This document shows positions 1-11,004 of a DNA stretch of 64,000 nt, one piece after another. Origin of the DNA: Karstenula rhodostoma CBS 690.94. Its lineage: Eukaryota > Ascomycota > Dothideomycetes > Pleosporales > Didymosphaeriaceae. Location: assembly GCA_010093485.1 (NCBI GenBank), contig MU001492.1, forward strand, positions 398,228-462,227, written 5' to 3'. The position numbers and the translations under genes were made by a program. Within the stretch, counting starts at the first letter, position 1. Each line of letters opens with the position of its first letter. The notes below the pieces were generated by a model. That model made no database searches and had not been told where the DNA came from. It was given only the letters and a program-made list of their open reading frames with translations.

Positions 1-728
1 CCCGATGGTTCCACTCCGCGGCTGAGCGAATCCTATGCTTGGCTCGCTCAAGGCAATAACCAGGCACATGATCGAAGGTCTTCCCCATCCTGGATGCGGC
101 ACGGGTTTCCAGGAACTGTTCCAATTGATGCCTGCAAGACGCATTGGCATGAGGGGTACCTTGTCGTGCAGCTGCAGTCGTCCCAGGCAGCACATGTTCT
201 CACCAATGTTCGGGAACACCTTGGGACGCCATACTGCGAAGGTCAACTCGTCTAGATCTATCGTGAGGTCGTCGAAGACCTATCAGCGGTATACAATACA
301 TCGGCGGAGCGCGCTGCCTTGCACCTACGACCGAAGCTTCACGTTGGTGCTCTTGGCAGCGTCTGTGCCGCCTCGTACCTACGGCCGAAGCTTCATCCGA
401 GGCAACGTTCCGCTCACGCCAAGTAACCTAATTAACAGAACCAACCGTCTGGGCAGGGCGCGGATACCCAGAAGCCTGTAGGAAACAAGCTTCGCGCCGC
501 AAGATTACGATGCGCGTATACGCGAGGGCCCAAACAGGAAGGAGAATCAGCAATGTTCTTCGTCATCGGGACTACAATGGCATACTCCACATTAGACCAT
601 AATGGCGAAGATGACATGGATCCACCCCATACCACCCCAGGTACTACAAGTACCCCGCTGCCGCAGTATTTGGACAGCACCTCCACCGTTACTGAAGAGC
701 TTCGATCAAGTTACCTAGGGCAACAATC
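1..728. other. Left-edge intergenic region / dppV upstream region
   Basis: No convincing gene is seen. Open frames here lack recognisable domains. A 20 bp sequence at 322-341 recurs at 376-395 with two mismatches (both contain CGAAGCTTCA), a small direct repeat 54 bp apart. The right part should hold the promoter of the peptidase gene that starts at 729. Confidence 0.5.
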
Positions 729-3065
729 ATGGTGCGACACTTCGGCATTGTAGCCGCATTGGCTGCAGGAGCGTGCGCAATTACTCCCAAGTATGCAACT
801 CCTTACGCAATCGACTGCGACGACTGCTGACAACCTCAAGACAGGTGCTTCAAGCTCCGAGACGTGGTGCGCCTGTGCCAAATCCCTCGGGGAAAGTCGC
901 GCTGTTCTCGTATTCCCAGTACTCTTTCGAGGAGCAGTCCACAACGCGCGCTTGGCAACTGTTGAACCTCGAGACTGGCGAGATTACGGACTCGGGTCTG
1001 AACTCCAGTGAAGTAAGCGAAGCTGTCTGGATACCAGGCACGGAAACCGGGGTTTTGTACATAAACGGAACCAATGAGGAGGTACCGGGCGGTGTCACCC
1101 TATGGATTGGCGACACCGCGAAGCCATCCGAAAGGTACTTGCAACGCCACGTAACTACGCGGAAGCGAAAACTTACACGTGCGAAGGAAAATCGTGGCTT
1201 CACTTGAGGCGCCGTTTTCAGGGCTTAAAATCGCCAACACGTCATCCGGGGACTTGCGCTTCCTGGTCAACGCCCTAGCGTACCCGAACGGAACAGCCTA
1301 CAACGAGGAGCTCGCACCGAAGGCTCGACACACTGGCCGCCTCTACAACGACATCTACACCCGCCACTGGGACACCTGGCTAACTAAGCAGCGCTATGCC
1401 GTGTTCGCTGGAACGTTGCTCAAGGCCTCAGGATATGGCCTAGAAGATCACAGCGTGCGAAACCTTCTTCAAGACATTCCATTTAACGTTACCAAACCGG
1501 AGAGCCCCGTCCAGCCATTCGGTGGAAGCGGTGATTACGATATTAGCCCCGATGGCTCCACCTATGCTCTTTTGACCAAAGCTCCCCACCTCAGCAAGGC
1601 CAACTTCACAGCTAGCTACATCTACGTCGGTGCATTTGATGGGTCTGCTACTCCTCAAGCTCTCAACGGTCCCGGCTCCGAGGCTTTCGAAGCTGGTCAT
1701 CAAGGCGCATCTGGTGCTCCTACGTTCTCTCCGGACAGCAAGAAGCTCGCATACTTCCAGCTGGATGGAGAGTACTATGAGTCCGACAGGGCGAAACTTT
1801 ACGTGGTCGACATTGATCAGGGTGGATACAGCACTGGCAACGGGAGCACGTTTTCAACAAGCGGCTGGAAGGGGTTGGCTCCTGACTGGGACCGATCAGC
1901 CAGCTCAATTGCTTGGGCCCCTGACAGCAAGTCTTTCTTCACGACTGCGGAGGACTATGCGAGGACGCGCGCATTCCACATCCCGTTGGATAGTGACGCC
2001 GATTTCAAGCCCAAGAACCTGACTTCCGTGACCTCTGTGACGGGTGTTGCGGTGCTTCCCGATTCCTCACTTCTTGTTGCCGCCAACGCTATCTGGACGT
2101 CGGCCGACTTTTACACACTTGCTACGGACGGCACTCAGAAGGTTCTCTTCTCGGCATTGGAGGTCGATGAGGATTTGGCTGGTCTTGGACCCCACACGCT
2201 CCAGGAAGTCTTCTACAATGGCTCTCTCCCGAATTTTGACCAGCAGCTGCATGCTCTAGTTGTCAAGCCGAGCAACTTCACTGAGGGCGACAAGTACCCG
2301 CTTGCATACATCATCCACGGTGGACCACAGGGTTCAAATGCTAATGCATGGTCCACACGATGGAACCTCCAGCTTTGGGCTGATCAGGGTTACGTCGTGG
2401 TAGCTCCCAACCCAACAGGTAGCACGGGTTTTGGCCAGGAACTGACCGATAGAATCGCCGGCGAGTGGGGAAGCTACCCTTACCAGGATGTAGTACTCGG
2501 CTGGGAGTACGTCCGAGACAACCTGTCTTCATTCATCGACACCAAGAATGGCATTGTCGCGGGAGCGAGCTATGGAGGAGTAGGTCTCACACCAGGATGC
2601 TTTGTGGCCGATGCTGATTCTTTGCAGTTTATGACCAATTGGATCCAGGGCCATGACCTTGGACGTGAATTCAAAGCTATCGTCACGCACGATGGTATCT
2701 CAAACACTGAGTCCGCGTTCTCGACCGAGGAACTGTGGTTCATGAGACATGACTACCTCGGCCCCATCTGGGCGGAGAACACGACTTACTCCAAGTTCAA
2801 CCCCCAGAACCATGTCGCCAACTTCAGCACGCCTCAGTTCGTCATCCACAACACGCTCGACTATCGTCTGCCTGAAAGTGACGGTCTGTCGCTGTTCAAT
2901 ATCCTGCAGACGAAGGGCATTCCATCGCGCTTCCTCAACTTCCCCGATGAGAACCATCACGTCCTTAAACCCGAGAACTCTCTCTTCTGGAACACCGAGA
3001 TCTTCAACTGGATCAACCACTGGTCCAAGGGCACCGATCTCGATGGCAACGCGATCGGTCAGTAG
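729..3065 (+). CDS. dppV: Secreted dipeptidyl peptidase V (S9 prolyl oligopeptidase family)
   Basis: Predicted exons are 729-790, 841-1134, 1187-2579 and 2628-3065, giving 728 aa, close to the ~720 aa usual for fungal DPP V. The protein starts with a signal peptide (VRHFGIVAALAAGACA), followed by the family's QVLQAPRRG and PNPSGKVALF segments and a beta-propeller half with many N-glycosylation sites. The C-terminal alpha/beta-hydrolase half has HGGPQGS, the nucleophile-elbow serine in GASYGG (split from FMTNWIQGHDLG by the 48 bp third intron), the aspartate in LDYRLPES and the histidine in DENHH. Family knowledge: DPP V is secreted and removes dipeptides from peptide N-termini. The third intron is a multiple of three and without stops, so it can be missed. 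The first acceptor (840) was chosen because it restores the frame into QVLQAPRR. The next gene is a peptide transporter on the same strand. Confidence 0.93.
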
Positions 3066-4503
3066 AGGATGATGATATCTTAGCTAGATGGAACCTCAAT
3101 TGGCGCTATTTGGTGCCCGTTGCGAAAACGCCGCCATACAGACGTCATAATATTAATGTCTACAAATGTCAACAAACCATCTCCAAACTCTCGTTCTGTC
3201 GCTAACAAGAAAAGATGACAAGCATTGCTCCTGTGAAGACATTTTGCCGCGCGTTTCGATGCGAGGCGATGTGGAACACCCTTGCTAACGGATCCTTCTG
3301 TCGCCCGTTACCTGGTGCTTGGAACTGTCTCCGCAGTGCGCCATGCTAGCCATGCGTGTTCCAGTGCTTCTGGCCGTGCCCGGAAGTGTACTGGACTGCA
3401 TTTCGTTTACCGCGACACTCAAACATGGTGTTGCGCACTCCGCCGCGACTTTCCGAATTTAACGCCAGGTATTCGCGAAGTCGGATGTTTACCGAGAAGG
3501 ATGGGCTGGTCTGTTGATGCCAATGCTGACGGGGCCTTTGTAGGAACGCGACGCGACGGAAATGGCAGTCCTGACAAGACTGTGGTCTTGGATGCTGTTA
3601 TTGCCGTTCATTTGGAGAGCCAACAGAATCGTCTTCCCGCTGCCGCGCCGGTCCATTCCCGAATCTGTGAAGAGATAAGCAGAGGAACACTGCTTTCCAT
3701 CACTGCTTTCGCGCGCAGGATCAATATCCTAGCGTACACATTGGATGCGATAAGCAGGGATTCGAACGGCGCCATATGCACGAAGGTGAGCAGCACAAGG
3801 CGATGCGCGCGTGATGGTCACCAGCGGAAATGGTGCTCTTGGACCTGCGAATTAAGTCGATCCAAGCTTGTGCCGTGCAATCGACACCGAGTATCCCCAG
3901 ACAACCTTCCCAATCGGGTTTGGCGCTTTAGATAACTTGGGCGCTCTCGTGCGGGGAGCGAGCGCGCTTTTGACCACCTGTGGGCCTCGCCAAGTGGATC
4001 CAGTAGGCCAAGTCGGGAGAGGCACAGACAGTAATTGATACTACAACACTACATTCTCGGAGCACACACAAGTGCTGAAGTTGTCAACGTTAAGAGGATA
4101 TCAGGGGCTGCGATACGATGCCGCCAATTTCCTGCCAACAGCCCGAGTTCAGCTACGACAGGGGTTGAGACTCAACTCTCTGCCACCTCCTCTGGCGACA
4201 ATCCGATTGCCACATACGCCAAGTACATTATCAATGCCAATGTCTTGCGTACCCGTCAAGGCTCTTGAATTCGATGGTGCGAGTTACGCCGAGACATATG
4301 CTCTGATTGCAAGAGTTATTGCCACCTATCTGTGAAACAGCGTTGCTCCAGTGCACGGGGCGTGCGTCTGCCGTGCAGATATATTTGCGGCCGTGTTCCT
4401 TGTGTAGGGGCGCAATGAGCCCGTTCGTCGTTCCCCCCGCTCCATCGTATTTAATATTAGGTTGTCCCACGCTCGCAACCGGACAGCGAGACCCCCACCC
4501 AGC
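3066..4503. other. Intergenic region between dppV and the peptide transporter
   Basis: A 1.4 kb gap. It contains the dppV 3' end and the transporter promoter. A 217-codon open frame (3282-3935) shows no domain, signal or codon pattern that supports a gene. Three GATAA motifs lie at 3674-3935. Confidence 0.5.
3674..3935 (+). promoter_or_regulatory. Cluster of GATAA motifs upstream of the peptide transporter
   Basis: GATAAG occurs at 3674-3679 and 3749-3754, and GATAA at 3931-3935, about 570-830 bp before the transporter start codon. Fungal AreA/NIT2 nitrogen regulators bind GATA-type sites, often in closely spaced groups. Regulation of the transporter by nitrogen is an inference; such short motifs also occur by chance. 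Confidence 0.3.
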
Positions 4504-6497
4504 ATGGCTCTCTCCGCTGCGCAGAACCAAGTGGATCTAGCCATGAGCCACGAACCCAAGCTTGCGACGCCCATGTTTGAGGCCAACGAGAAAGAAGCCT
4601 TGGCCCGCAACAGCGTCAGCGACAGCCTTGCCCATGCTCACGGCCCCGTTGAGTTCGAGGCTGACCTGGAAGGCGAAGAACCTACCGAGGAAGACCTTGC
4701 TACTCTACGTCGTGTTTCCGGCAAGATCCCATGGATCGCCTTCACGGTCGCGTTTGTGGAGCTCTGCGAGCGCTTCGGTTACTATGGCTGCTCAGTCGTC
4801 TGTATGTCTCCGCATTCTCGTTAGTTTTCAATGCTGACGCGTTACGCAGACACCAACTTCATCCAGCGTCCTCTGCCAGAAGGATCCCCCACCGGCAAAG
4901 CACCCAATGGACAACCCGGTGCTCTTGGCATGGGACAGCGGGCGTCAACGGGTATCGTTCTTTTTAACCAGTTTTGGTCTTACATGACTCCGATTGCTGG
5001 TGCCATCATCGCTGATGAGTACCTGGGCCGCTTCAACACCATTTTCATTGCGATCGCCTTCTCTATTGTCGGTCACATTCTGTTGATCGTCTCTGCATTG
5101 CCGACTGTGCTCGCCAGCGGCAAGGCCATCGCGCCCTTCATTCTTGGTGTCATTGTCCTCGGCTTCGGTACAGGAGCGTTTAAGGCCAACATCTCGCCGC
5201 TCATTGCTGAGCAATACCGTCAAAGCAAGGCCCGTGTGATCAAGGACCCCAAGACGGGTGAGCGTGTGATCTCAGACCCCAACATTACCCTCTCTCGCAT
5301 CTTCCTGTACTTCTACATGTTCATCAACATTGGCTCCCTCACTGGACAGATCTCCATGGTCTATGTGGAGAAGTACGTCGGTTTCTGGGCTTCCTTCCTG
5401 CTGCCGACAATCATGTTCTGTCTCTGCCCATTGGTCTTGTTCCTCTGCCGCAACATGTATCACAAGGCACCGCCCACTGGATCTCTCGTTCTTCGTTCTT
5501 GGAAGCTTCTTTCCCTGGCTCAGAAGGGCAAGTGGTCCATCAACCCTGTTACGACTCGTAGAAACCTCAAGTCCGGGAACTTCTGGGAAGACGTCAAGCC
5601 TAGCAAGCTCGGCGACAACAAGCCGTCATGGATGCAGTTCGACGATGCATGGGTCGACCAAGTTGCTCGTGGTCTCCGTGCCTGCTCGTGCTTTACTTGG
5701 ACCCCTCTCTACTGTATGTCACCTTCATTCCAATGGCTGTCCAGGGCCTCCGCTAATCAGCACCAGGGGTCGCTTACAACCAAATGAACAACAACTTGGT
5801 CTCGCAGGCTGCCACCATGACCCTCAACGGTGTGCCTAACGATGTCATCACCAACCTCAACCCCATCTCCCTCGTCATCTTCATTCCCATTGTGGATAAC
5901 TTCCTCTACCCCTTTCTCCGCAAGAAGGGCATCAAGTTCACGCCCATCAAGCGTATGGCTTTCGGCTTCATGCTTGCCTCGCTTGCTATGGTCAGCGCCA
6001 CTGTCATCCAGTACTACATCTACAACTCGACCTCATGCGGCAAATACATGAACGGTTGCGAGGACGCCGACGGTAATACGATTAGCTCCCCGCTCAACGT
6101 ATGGATCCAGTCCGTGCCGTACGTTCTCGTCGGTTTCTCCGAGATCTTTACTTCCATCACTGGCCTCGAATACGCCTTCACCAAGGCGCCGAAGAACATG
6201 CGCTCGGTCGTGACGTCGTACTGGCACTTCATGTCTGCCTTCTCCAACGCGCTCGGGCAGGCGCTCGTCGCGCTCTCAGAGGACCCGCTGCTCGTGTGGA
6301 ACTACATGACTGCTGCGATCCTGGCATTCGTCGGCGGCATCCTGTTTTGGCTCCACCAACGCCCGACGGACAAGCAGGAGGATGCGCTCAACTTGCTGCC
6401 GGACTCCAACTACATTGGTAGGGACCGCAGACACAGCACGGAGGAGGTGGAGCGCGGCGAACACGCGCCTGCTGTCACGACCGAGTCTAAGATCTAG
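4504..6497 (+). CDS. ptr2: Di/tripeptide transporter of the POT/PTR family (PTR2-like)
   Basis: Exons 4504-4801, 4850-5713 and 5767-6497 encode 630 aa, usual for fungal PTR2 proteins. Introns of 48 and 53 bp were placed so that VELCERFGYYG continues into NFIQRPLPEG and TPLYW joins AYNQMNNNL. Family signatures visible are ERFGYYG in helix 1, GAFKANISPLIAEQY, and FYMFINIGSL, the PTR2 signature, plus about 12 hydrophobic segments and a long acidic cytosolic N-terminus (about 75 aa). Known function: proton-coupled uptake of di- and tripeptides across the plasma membrane. The start at 4504 is the first ATG in this frame. The gene follows the secreted dipeptidyl peptidase on the same strand, so release and uptake of dipeptides may be coupled. 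Confidence 0.93.
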
Positions 6498-6879
6498 GCG
6501 CTGGCTGGATCTGCACTGTGTTCCGCAACAAAGCTACGATGGTGTCGACGGGGTATGTGGGGGCTGAATGGGTTTACATCTTAGCAAGTAGATTCCTCCG
6601 CGAGCGGTCTCGCGAGAGGGTTGCCGCTCATTAATACATTGACTGCACAGCAGTGCCTCTTCATGTCCGCTCATCTTCGATGCTGTGATGGTGACGCGCC
6701 ACGTGGTCAGAGAAGAACGCAAACGATGCATGAGAAAAAACATTTTTGGTTACAAGTACAAGTCGGTGTCGTCACTTAAGTCACTTTTCCGTTCCAAATT
6801 TTTTTTTACGCCGTATCAATTCCATGTCTATCACCTCCTATCCAATTCCAATCCATTCCCCCAAAGGAAAAACCCTCAC
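6498..6879. other. Convergent intergenic region
   Basis: The 3' ends of the transporter (plus strand) and the secreted protein gene (minus strand) face each other across 382 bp. It is AT-rich in its right half, as expected for terminators. No gene or clear motif is seen. Confidence 0.5.
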
Positions 6880-8148
6880 CTAACACCCATCACAAACAAA
6901 CGAGCGACTCTCTTGAATGGTAACATTGACGCCGCCGCCGGCATAGCCCGCGTTGGTGGCACGCTCGGGCCCGTAGGGCTTGGCGAAGAGGGCGCACTTT
7001 GTGCCGCCGAGGGTGTTTGTGCCGTTGACGAGCTCGACGTACGTGTTGAAGAAGACGCAGTGCTTGGTGGCGGTGTATGCCGTGGCGCATTGTTGGGCGC
7101 AGGCGGCGGGGGCGGTGGCGGTGGTGTTGGGGAGGGTGTAGACGGTCATGTATCTGGGGGGTGGGTGGGGTGGGTTAGTTTGATGGAGGTCGCAGGGGGG
7201 AGGATAGGGATAGGGGTAGGGGAGGGATGTGAAATAGGTAGCGACATACCCGTTCTCGGCATCGTCCTGCGCAACAGCTTCGATAGCGAAGGCACCGAGG
7301 GTATCCTGGAGGTGGAACGCAGGCACGTCGTCGCCGGGGGCCGCGTTGTACCCTGCGCCCACGTTAGCAACTGCGGCATATTCGCGGCTCGACTCGACTC
7401 GACTCACCGTTGCTGCCGACGTGCAGACGCTCAAACGAGGTGCTCTGGTCCGGCGCTGTGAACTGGTGCGTATTGGTAGCCAACTCAGGGGCGACGTTAG
7501 CAGAGAACAGCGCGCAGCGAACGTTCGTCACGGGCGGGGGGTCGACGCAGGTGGGGGACACCTCGAACATGGGGTCGCGGGCGAAATAGATGTTGAAAGC
7601 GGTGCACTTTGGGTCAGCGGTGCAGAAGTCGGCACAGGCAGCGGTGTCGTAGCTGGGGGGTGGTGAGTAAGCAGGTAGGTGGGTAGGGAGCATGGGGTGG
7701 GGACGTACGTTGCGTTCAGGGTGTAGTACGTGAGGTAGGAGTTCACGTCTTGGACTGAGCCGAAGGCGTCTGTGAAGGCGGCGACGTAGCCGGGGGGCGT
7801 GAGGGCGCTCTCTGCGGTGGCTTGGAGGATGCTGTCGGCGAGGTAGGCGGTTGTGGAGCCGTTGCCTGGGATGGGGGCGCCGCTGGGGGGTGGGTGAGTG
7901 TGGCTCCCGAGGATGGATTGGGTGTGAAGTAGCAGGATAGAAGTCTGGGTACGGTGTTGTTACTCCAGGAGCGGCAATACGTAGGCCGACTGTATGCAGA
8001 CTTTTGTCCTGGGCCTGTATGCGATGAGGGCATGCACGAACCTGTTCACAGCGAGGGTGTCGCAGCTGGCATTGACAGCCCGGGTAGCGAACGGTGCCGC
8101 CGCAGCGAGGCTGATCAGCAGGGGGGCGAGGGTGATGAGAGAGTACAT
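6880..8148 (-). CDS. Secreted cysteine-rich protein with two apple/PAN-like modules
   Basis: Predicted exons on the minus strand are 8148-7964, 7882-7709, 7652-7408, 7352-7250 and 7153-6880, giving 326 aa with all phases consistent. It starts with a clear signal peptide (YSLITLAPLLISLAAAAPFA). Two related cysteine-rich modules follow: one with ACADFCTADPKCTAFNIYFA, a second with ACAQQCATAYTATKHCVFFN. Each ends with a cysteine before a leucine- or aspartate-rich tail. Such modules occur in secreted fungal proteins often annotated as fruit-body-specific protein A-like; that name is from memory of the family and is uncertain. No catalytic motif is visible. The first splice is the least certain: a donor at 7952 combined with another upstream intron would also work. 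Introns carry pyrimidine-rich acceptors and short tandem repeats. Confidence 0.7.
7386..7406. repeat. GACTC pentanucleotide microsatellite in an intron
   Basis: About four copies of GACTC (CTCGA phase) lie at the start of the third intron of the secreted cysteine-rich protein gene, next to the GTGAGT donor. Copy number is likely variable among strains, as for other simple repeats. Confidence 0.7.
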
Positions 8149-8251
8149 TGTAGCTACGGTGAAGAGAGTTTGGGGTCTCGGGAGAGTATTGCGAAGATTT
8201 GGAGCAGAGAGGGGTGAAGAAGAAACGTTGCAAGAGAGGCGTGAACGATGC

Positions 8252-8259
8252 TATTTATA
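8252..8259 (-). promoter_or_regulatory. TATA box of the secreted cysteine-rich protein gene
   Basis: TATAAATA on the minus strand, about 104 bp before the ATG at 8148, is a good match in sequence and position to a fungal core promoter. It supports this start codon. Confidence 0.5.
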
Positions 8260-8770
8260 CGCTAAGCTTGAGCTTGCGGTAGCTAGCAAGTATTCTCTCG
8301 GATATTTTGTGAGAGGAAGCGGGCACTGGTTTCTATTGACACCTACGAAAGTATTCAGTCCGTCTCCCCAACACCTTCAGTGATTGAGGCTAAGCAGTGG
8401 AGCCCAGCTATCGTTTTTCAAAGAAGCAGCATAGCGGTAGCGAGTCTAACAGCCACGAGCGAATGAGGAGTGCTGTTGGATATGTCTATGGTGGCTTTTT
8501 GTGTGAGACCATCCGTTAGAAACTGTAGCGTTGCAAATTCCCATCCACAATCTAGACTTGCTTCATCTTACCCAGTCCTTGACGCTATTACAACGACCAC
8601 GTCGAAACTTTCTTTTGGGAGCCATCAGCATTGTCGACCCGTTGAGAACTCATCGAAGACACGCGGTTTGAAGGCCGCAAGTATTCCCTACCGCACGTGA
8701 CCAACGAGCTATCACCAACCCCGCCGTCTCAACAACCCTACAAAACCCAACCATGCTTCCAAGTGCGTCC

Positions 8771-8790
8771 CCCATCCCATCCCATCCCAT
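8771..8790. repeat. (CCCAT)4 microsatellite
   Basis: Four perfect tandem copies of CCCAT, shortly before a long C tract. Confidence 0.9.
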
Positions 8791-8823
8791 CTCTCACCAA
8801 CAATCCATCGCACATGGTTACAT

Positions 8824-8842
8824 CCCCCCCCCCCCCCCCCCC
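8824..8842. repeat. Poly-C tract, 19 bases
   Basis: An uninterrupted run of 19 C. A similar 17-base run is at 43662-43678. Length is likely unstable and hard to sequence exactly. Confidence 0.95.
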
Positions 8843-8907
8843 GCCCAAAACATTCAGGAATCATAATCGCGGTACCACGCATCGACATCGGCTGCCTCTA
8901 CAGGGTA

Positions 8908-9203
8908 TCCGCACGTCCGACGTAACCCTAGTTAGTTATAAACTACCTTGATAAAAACTCAATAGTATAAATTAGTTATTTTAGTGGTTTTCTGATTGTT
9001 GACTCGAACTACAAAGTAGTGTCCCGTAAAGTGATAGACAAATATGGACTGCCGTCCAAAAGTGATACAAAAGGAAGCGTTGTGAGTGGATAAACAAGGT
9101 TAGGAAGGCTTGAGTTATTATAGTAAATAGTAGAGCTATAATTATTTACTTTAGATGGCTAGCTAAGGATTTCTATCTTCGTGGGTTGCCCCGGACGTGC
9201 GGA
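8908..9203. mobile_element. Candidate MITE with 12 bp terminal inverted repeats
   Basis: The 12 bases TCCGCACGTCCG at 8908-8919 are repeated in perfect inverse orientation (CGGACGTGCGGA) at 9192-9203. The match extends to 14 of 15 if the outer flank is included, and AACCC recurs a few bases inside each end. The ~296 bp between is strikingly AT-rich (many TTA/TAA runs) compared with its GC-rich flanks and contains no long open frame. These are the features of a non-autonomous DNA transposon. A target-site duplication is not obvious, so the superfamily cannot be named. Confidence 0.55.
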
Positions 9204-9822
9204 CACACTGTACTACACGGGCGATTGAAGTGCATGCCCCGTCCCGTTCCGCTCCGCCCCGCCGCAGCGCAGCGCTTTGTGGTTTGATTCTGCAAGCGGT
9301 GTAAGAGCTGCGCAGATGTATTCCGCCGCGTCGATGCGGTGAGAAGAATGACTGCGCTGGGCTGGGGATGGGGCTGGGGCTAGTGCGTTGCTTTCGCGTC
9401 GCGTCGTACGCATCACCGCCTACCCTCAGCCCCATCCATCACCATCGATCCATCCCCGTCACCACTCCGACTAGCCCCTTGTAAAACCTAACGGCCCACA
9501 CGACCCCTCACCAAATTTGCATTTCACGAGACCGACGTACAAGACGCACGAAGAGTTCATTCGTTATTCATTAAACCGCCGATATACCACACGCCGCCAC
9601 GACGACCTTCCAGGGGTATATAGTGAAAAGAAAAAGCCCGACGAAACTCCGCGCTGTGAAGACCAGGAAGCAATTTCGACGCTGGGGTGGTACAAGAGCA
9701 ATGATTTTGTAGAGTGAAGAGATTGGCTCTGGCGGGGTAACGTGACAGTGCTTAGTAGCGCACTGCATCCATTCGTTTCGGCTCAGATAGTTTTGCGAGA
9801 TGTGAGTGAGGCGAGGTCAAGC
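9204..9822. other. Intergenic region right of the inverted-repeat element
   Basis: About 620 bp with no supported gene. It begins GC-rich and becomes mixed. It contains the 3' flank of the minus-strand MARVEL gene. Confidence 0.5.
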
Positions 9823-10409
9823 TTAGACGCCCTGCATCTGCGGCGGCGGCGCGGTGTTATTCCTCGACGTCCCGCGCACATGCAGCGCCGCCACGACGGT
9901 GGTGACCACGAACGCAAGCCTGGTGATGTTAGTCTCCGTCCTGTCCTGTCCTGTCTTGCTGCGAGTACTCACCAGATAAACGCGCTGAACACAATCGCCG
10001 CCACGCCCGACGACCAAACAGGGTGTCGGCCGGCGCCGTGCCACACGTTTCCCCACCAGCTAGCAACAGCCACCCAGGCTGCAAACCAGAAGATCATGGT
10101 GACGGCTTCGACGCCGATGATGGCGAACTTGTGCGCGGCCGCGGGGAAGCGGCTGGGCGCGAGCGTGAGGTAGGCTACCGCGAGGAGCGTCCAGATGGAG
10201 GTGAAGAGCATGAAGTCGACCGAGTCGGGCGTCCAGGAGGCATAGCCGCCGGGGCCGCGATAGACATCGATTACTGGGGGATGTTAGTGGTGTGGTCCAT
10301 GGAGGAGAGGTTGGGTGCATGTACTGTATGCGGTCAGGCCGAGCACGATGATGGAGAAGACGGCCTGGATTGCGCGCAGAGGCAGGATTGCGACGTCGAG
10401 AAACGGCAT
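9823..10409 (-). CDS. MARVEL-domain integral membrane protein
   Basis: Exons 10409-10325, 10273-9973 and 9919-9823 encode 160 aa, the usual size of fungal MARVEL proteins. Four hydrophobic segments are seen: one after MPFLDVAILPLRAIQ, one in FMLFTSIWTLLAVAYL, one in FAIIGVEAVTMIFWFAAWVA, and one in GVAAIVFSAFIWLAFVV. A short polar tail (NNTAPPPQMQGV) ends the protein. MARVEL proteins are four-helix proteins of cholesterol- or sterol-rich membrane regions and vesicle trafficking; the specific role of this one is unknown. The two introns are 51 and 53 bp. The second contains a CCTGT-type tandem repeat. Start and splices are consistent in phase throughout. Confidence 0.82.
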
Positions 10410-11004
10410 TTTGATATTTTGATATTGGCGTTGGATGTTTGTAATTACTTGGAAGAAGTAATGATGTTCGTGTATAACGGTTGGAGACCGTGGCGGAGCA
10501 GGTACTTCGCGTAAGGTAACAAGGCAGGTGAAACTGACCGTGGGAACAAAGACAAAGATTCGACCTCCCAACCACCGCCAACCTCCTCCTTATACGTGGT
10601 GCGCTGGCGATCAAAGACAGGGCTGGCGCGATGATGATGATGATGCGCGCCACGAATTTCCACGTCATGGTGCAGGAAAAACAAGAGACGCGTGTGGCTT
10701 GTGTGCGGCCGACCAATCATCGAGCGGCATGTGATCCGTTTGCCGAACGGCATCCTGGTCGCAAAGCCGATCAATGCGAGAAACGGCTACAACACATAGC
10801 CTACCTATCATGCATGCACGCCGGGTCCCGAGATGGCGCTGTGGTCATCGTTCGAGATCGCATCGGTGGCGGTCAAAGGTTGGCGTCCATGGAAGACGCG
10901 GTCCGGCGCGTAAGCTGGGACGCCAGAGAATATATATGGTACGGTATGACAGATGGTATGACAGCCCGCCAGTCTGGAAATTTTCTCTGCGTGGCATCAG
11001 GCGG
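10410..11004. other. Intergenic region upstream of the MARVEL gene
   Basis: Contains the MARVEL promoter (minus strand) and the 3' end of the regulator relic. Short trinucleotide runs (GATGAT repeats near 10631-10645) are present. No gene is supported. Confidence 0.5.

Larger units (their letters stand above)
8149..8907. other. Intergenic region with simple repeats and a possible interrupted first exon
   Basis: Holds the promoter of the minus-strand secreted protein gene, a (CCCAT)4 repeat at 8771-8790 and a 19-base C tract at 8824-8842. A start-like ATG at 8753 with a well-formed 95 bp intron (8763-8857) opens a frame that runs into the inverted-repeat element at 8908 and stops 15 bases inside it. 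No function can be assigned. Confidence 0.4.

Noticed and set aside
35..481. 148-codon open frame at the left edge.
   Set aside because: Arg/Ser-rich random-like composition, no recognisable motif, contains the small direct repeat.
3749..3775. Sequence resembling a tRNA T-loop (GGATTCGAAC).
   Set aside because: The flanking bases do not form the T stem or the acceptor stem, so no tRNA is called.
3282..3935. 217-codon open frame on the plus strand.
   Set aside because: No domain, signal peptide or splice pattern; rich in Arg, Cys and Ser as expected from random GC-rich sequence.
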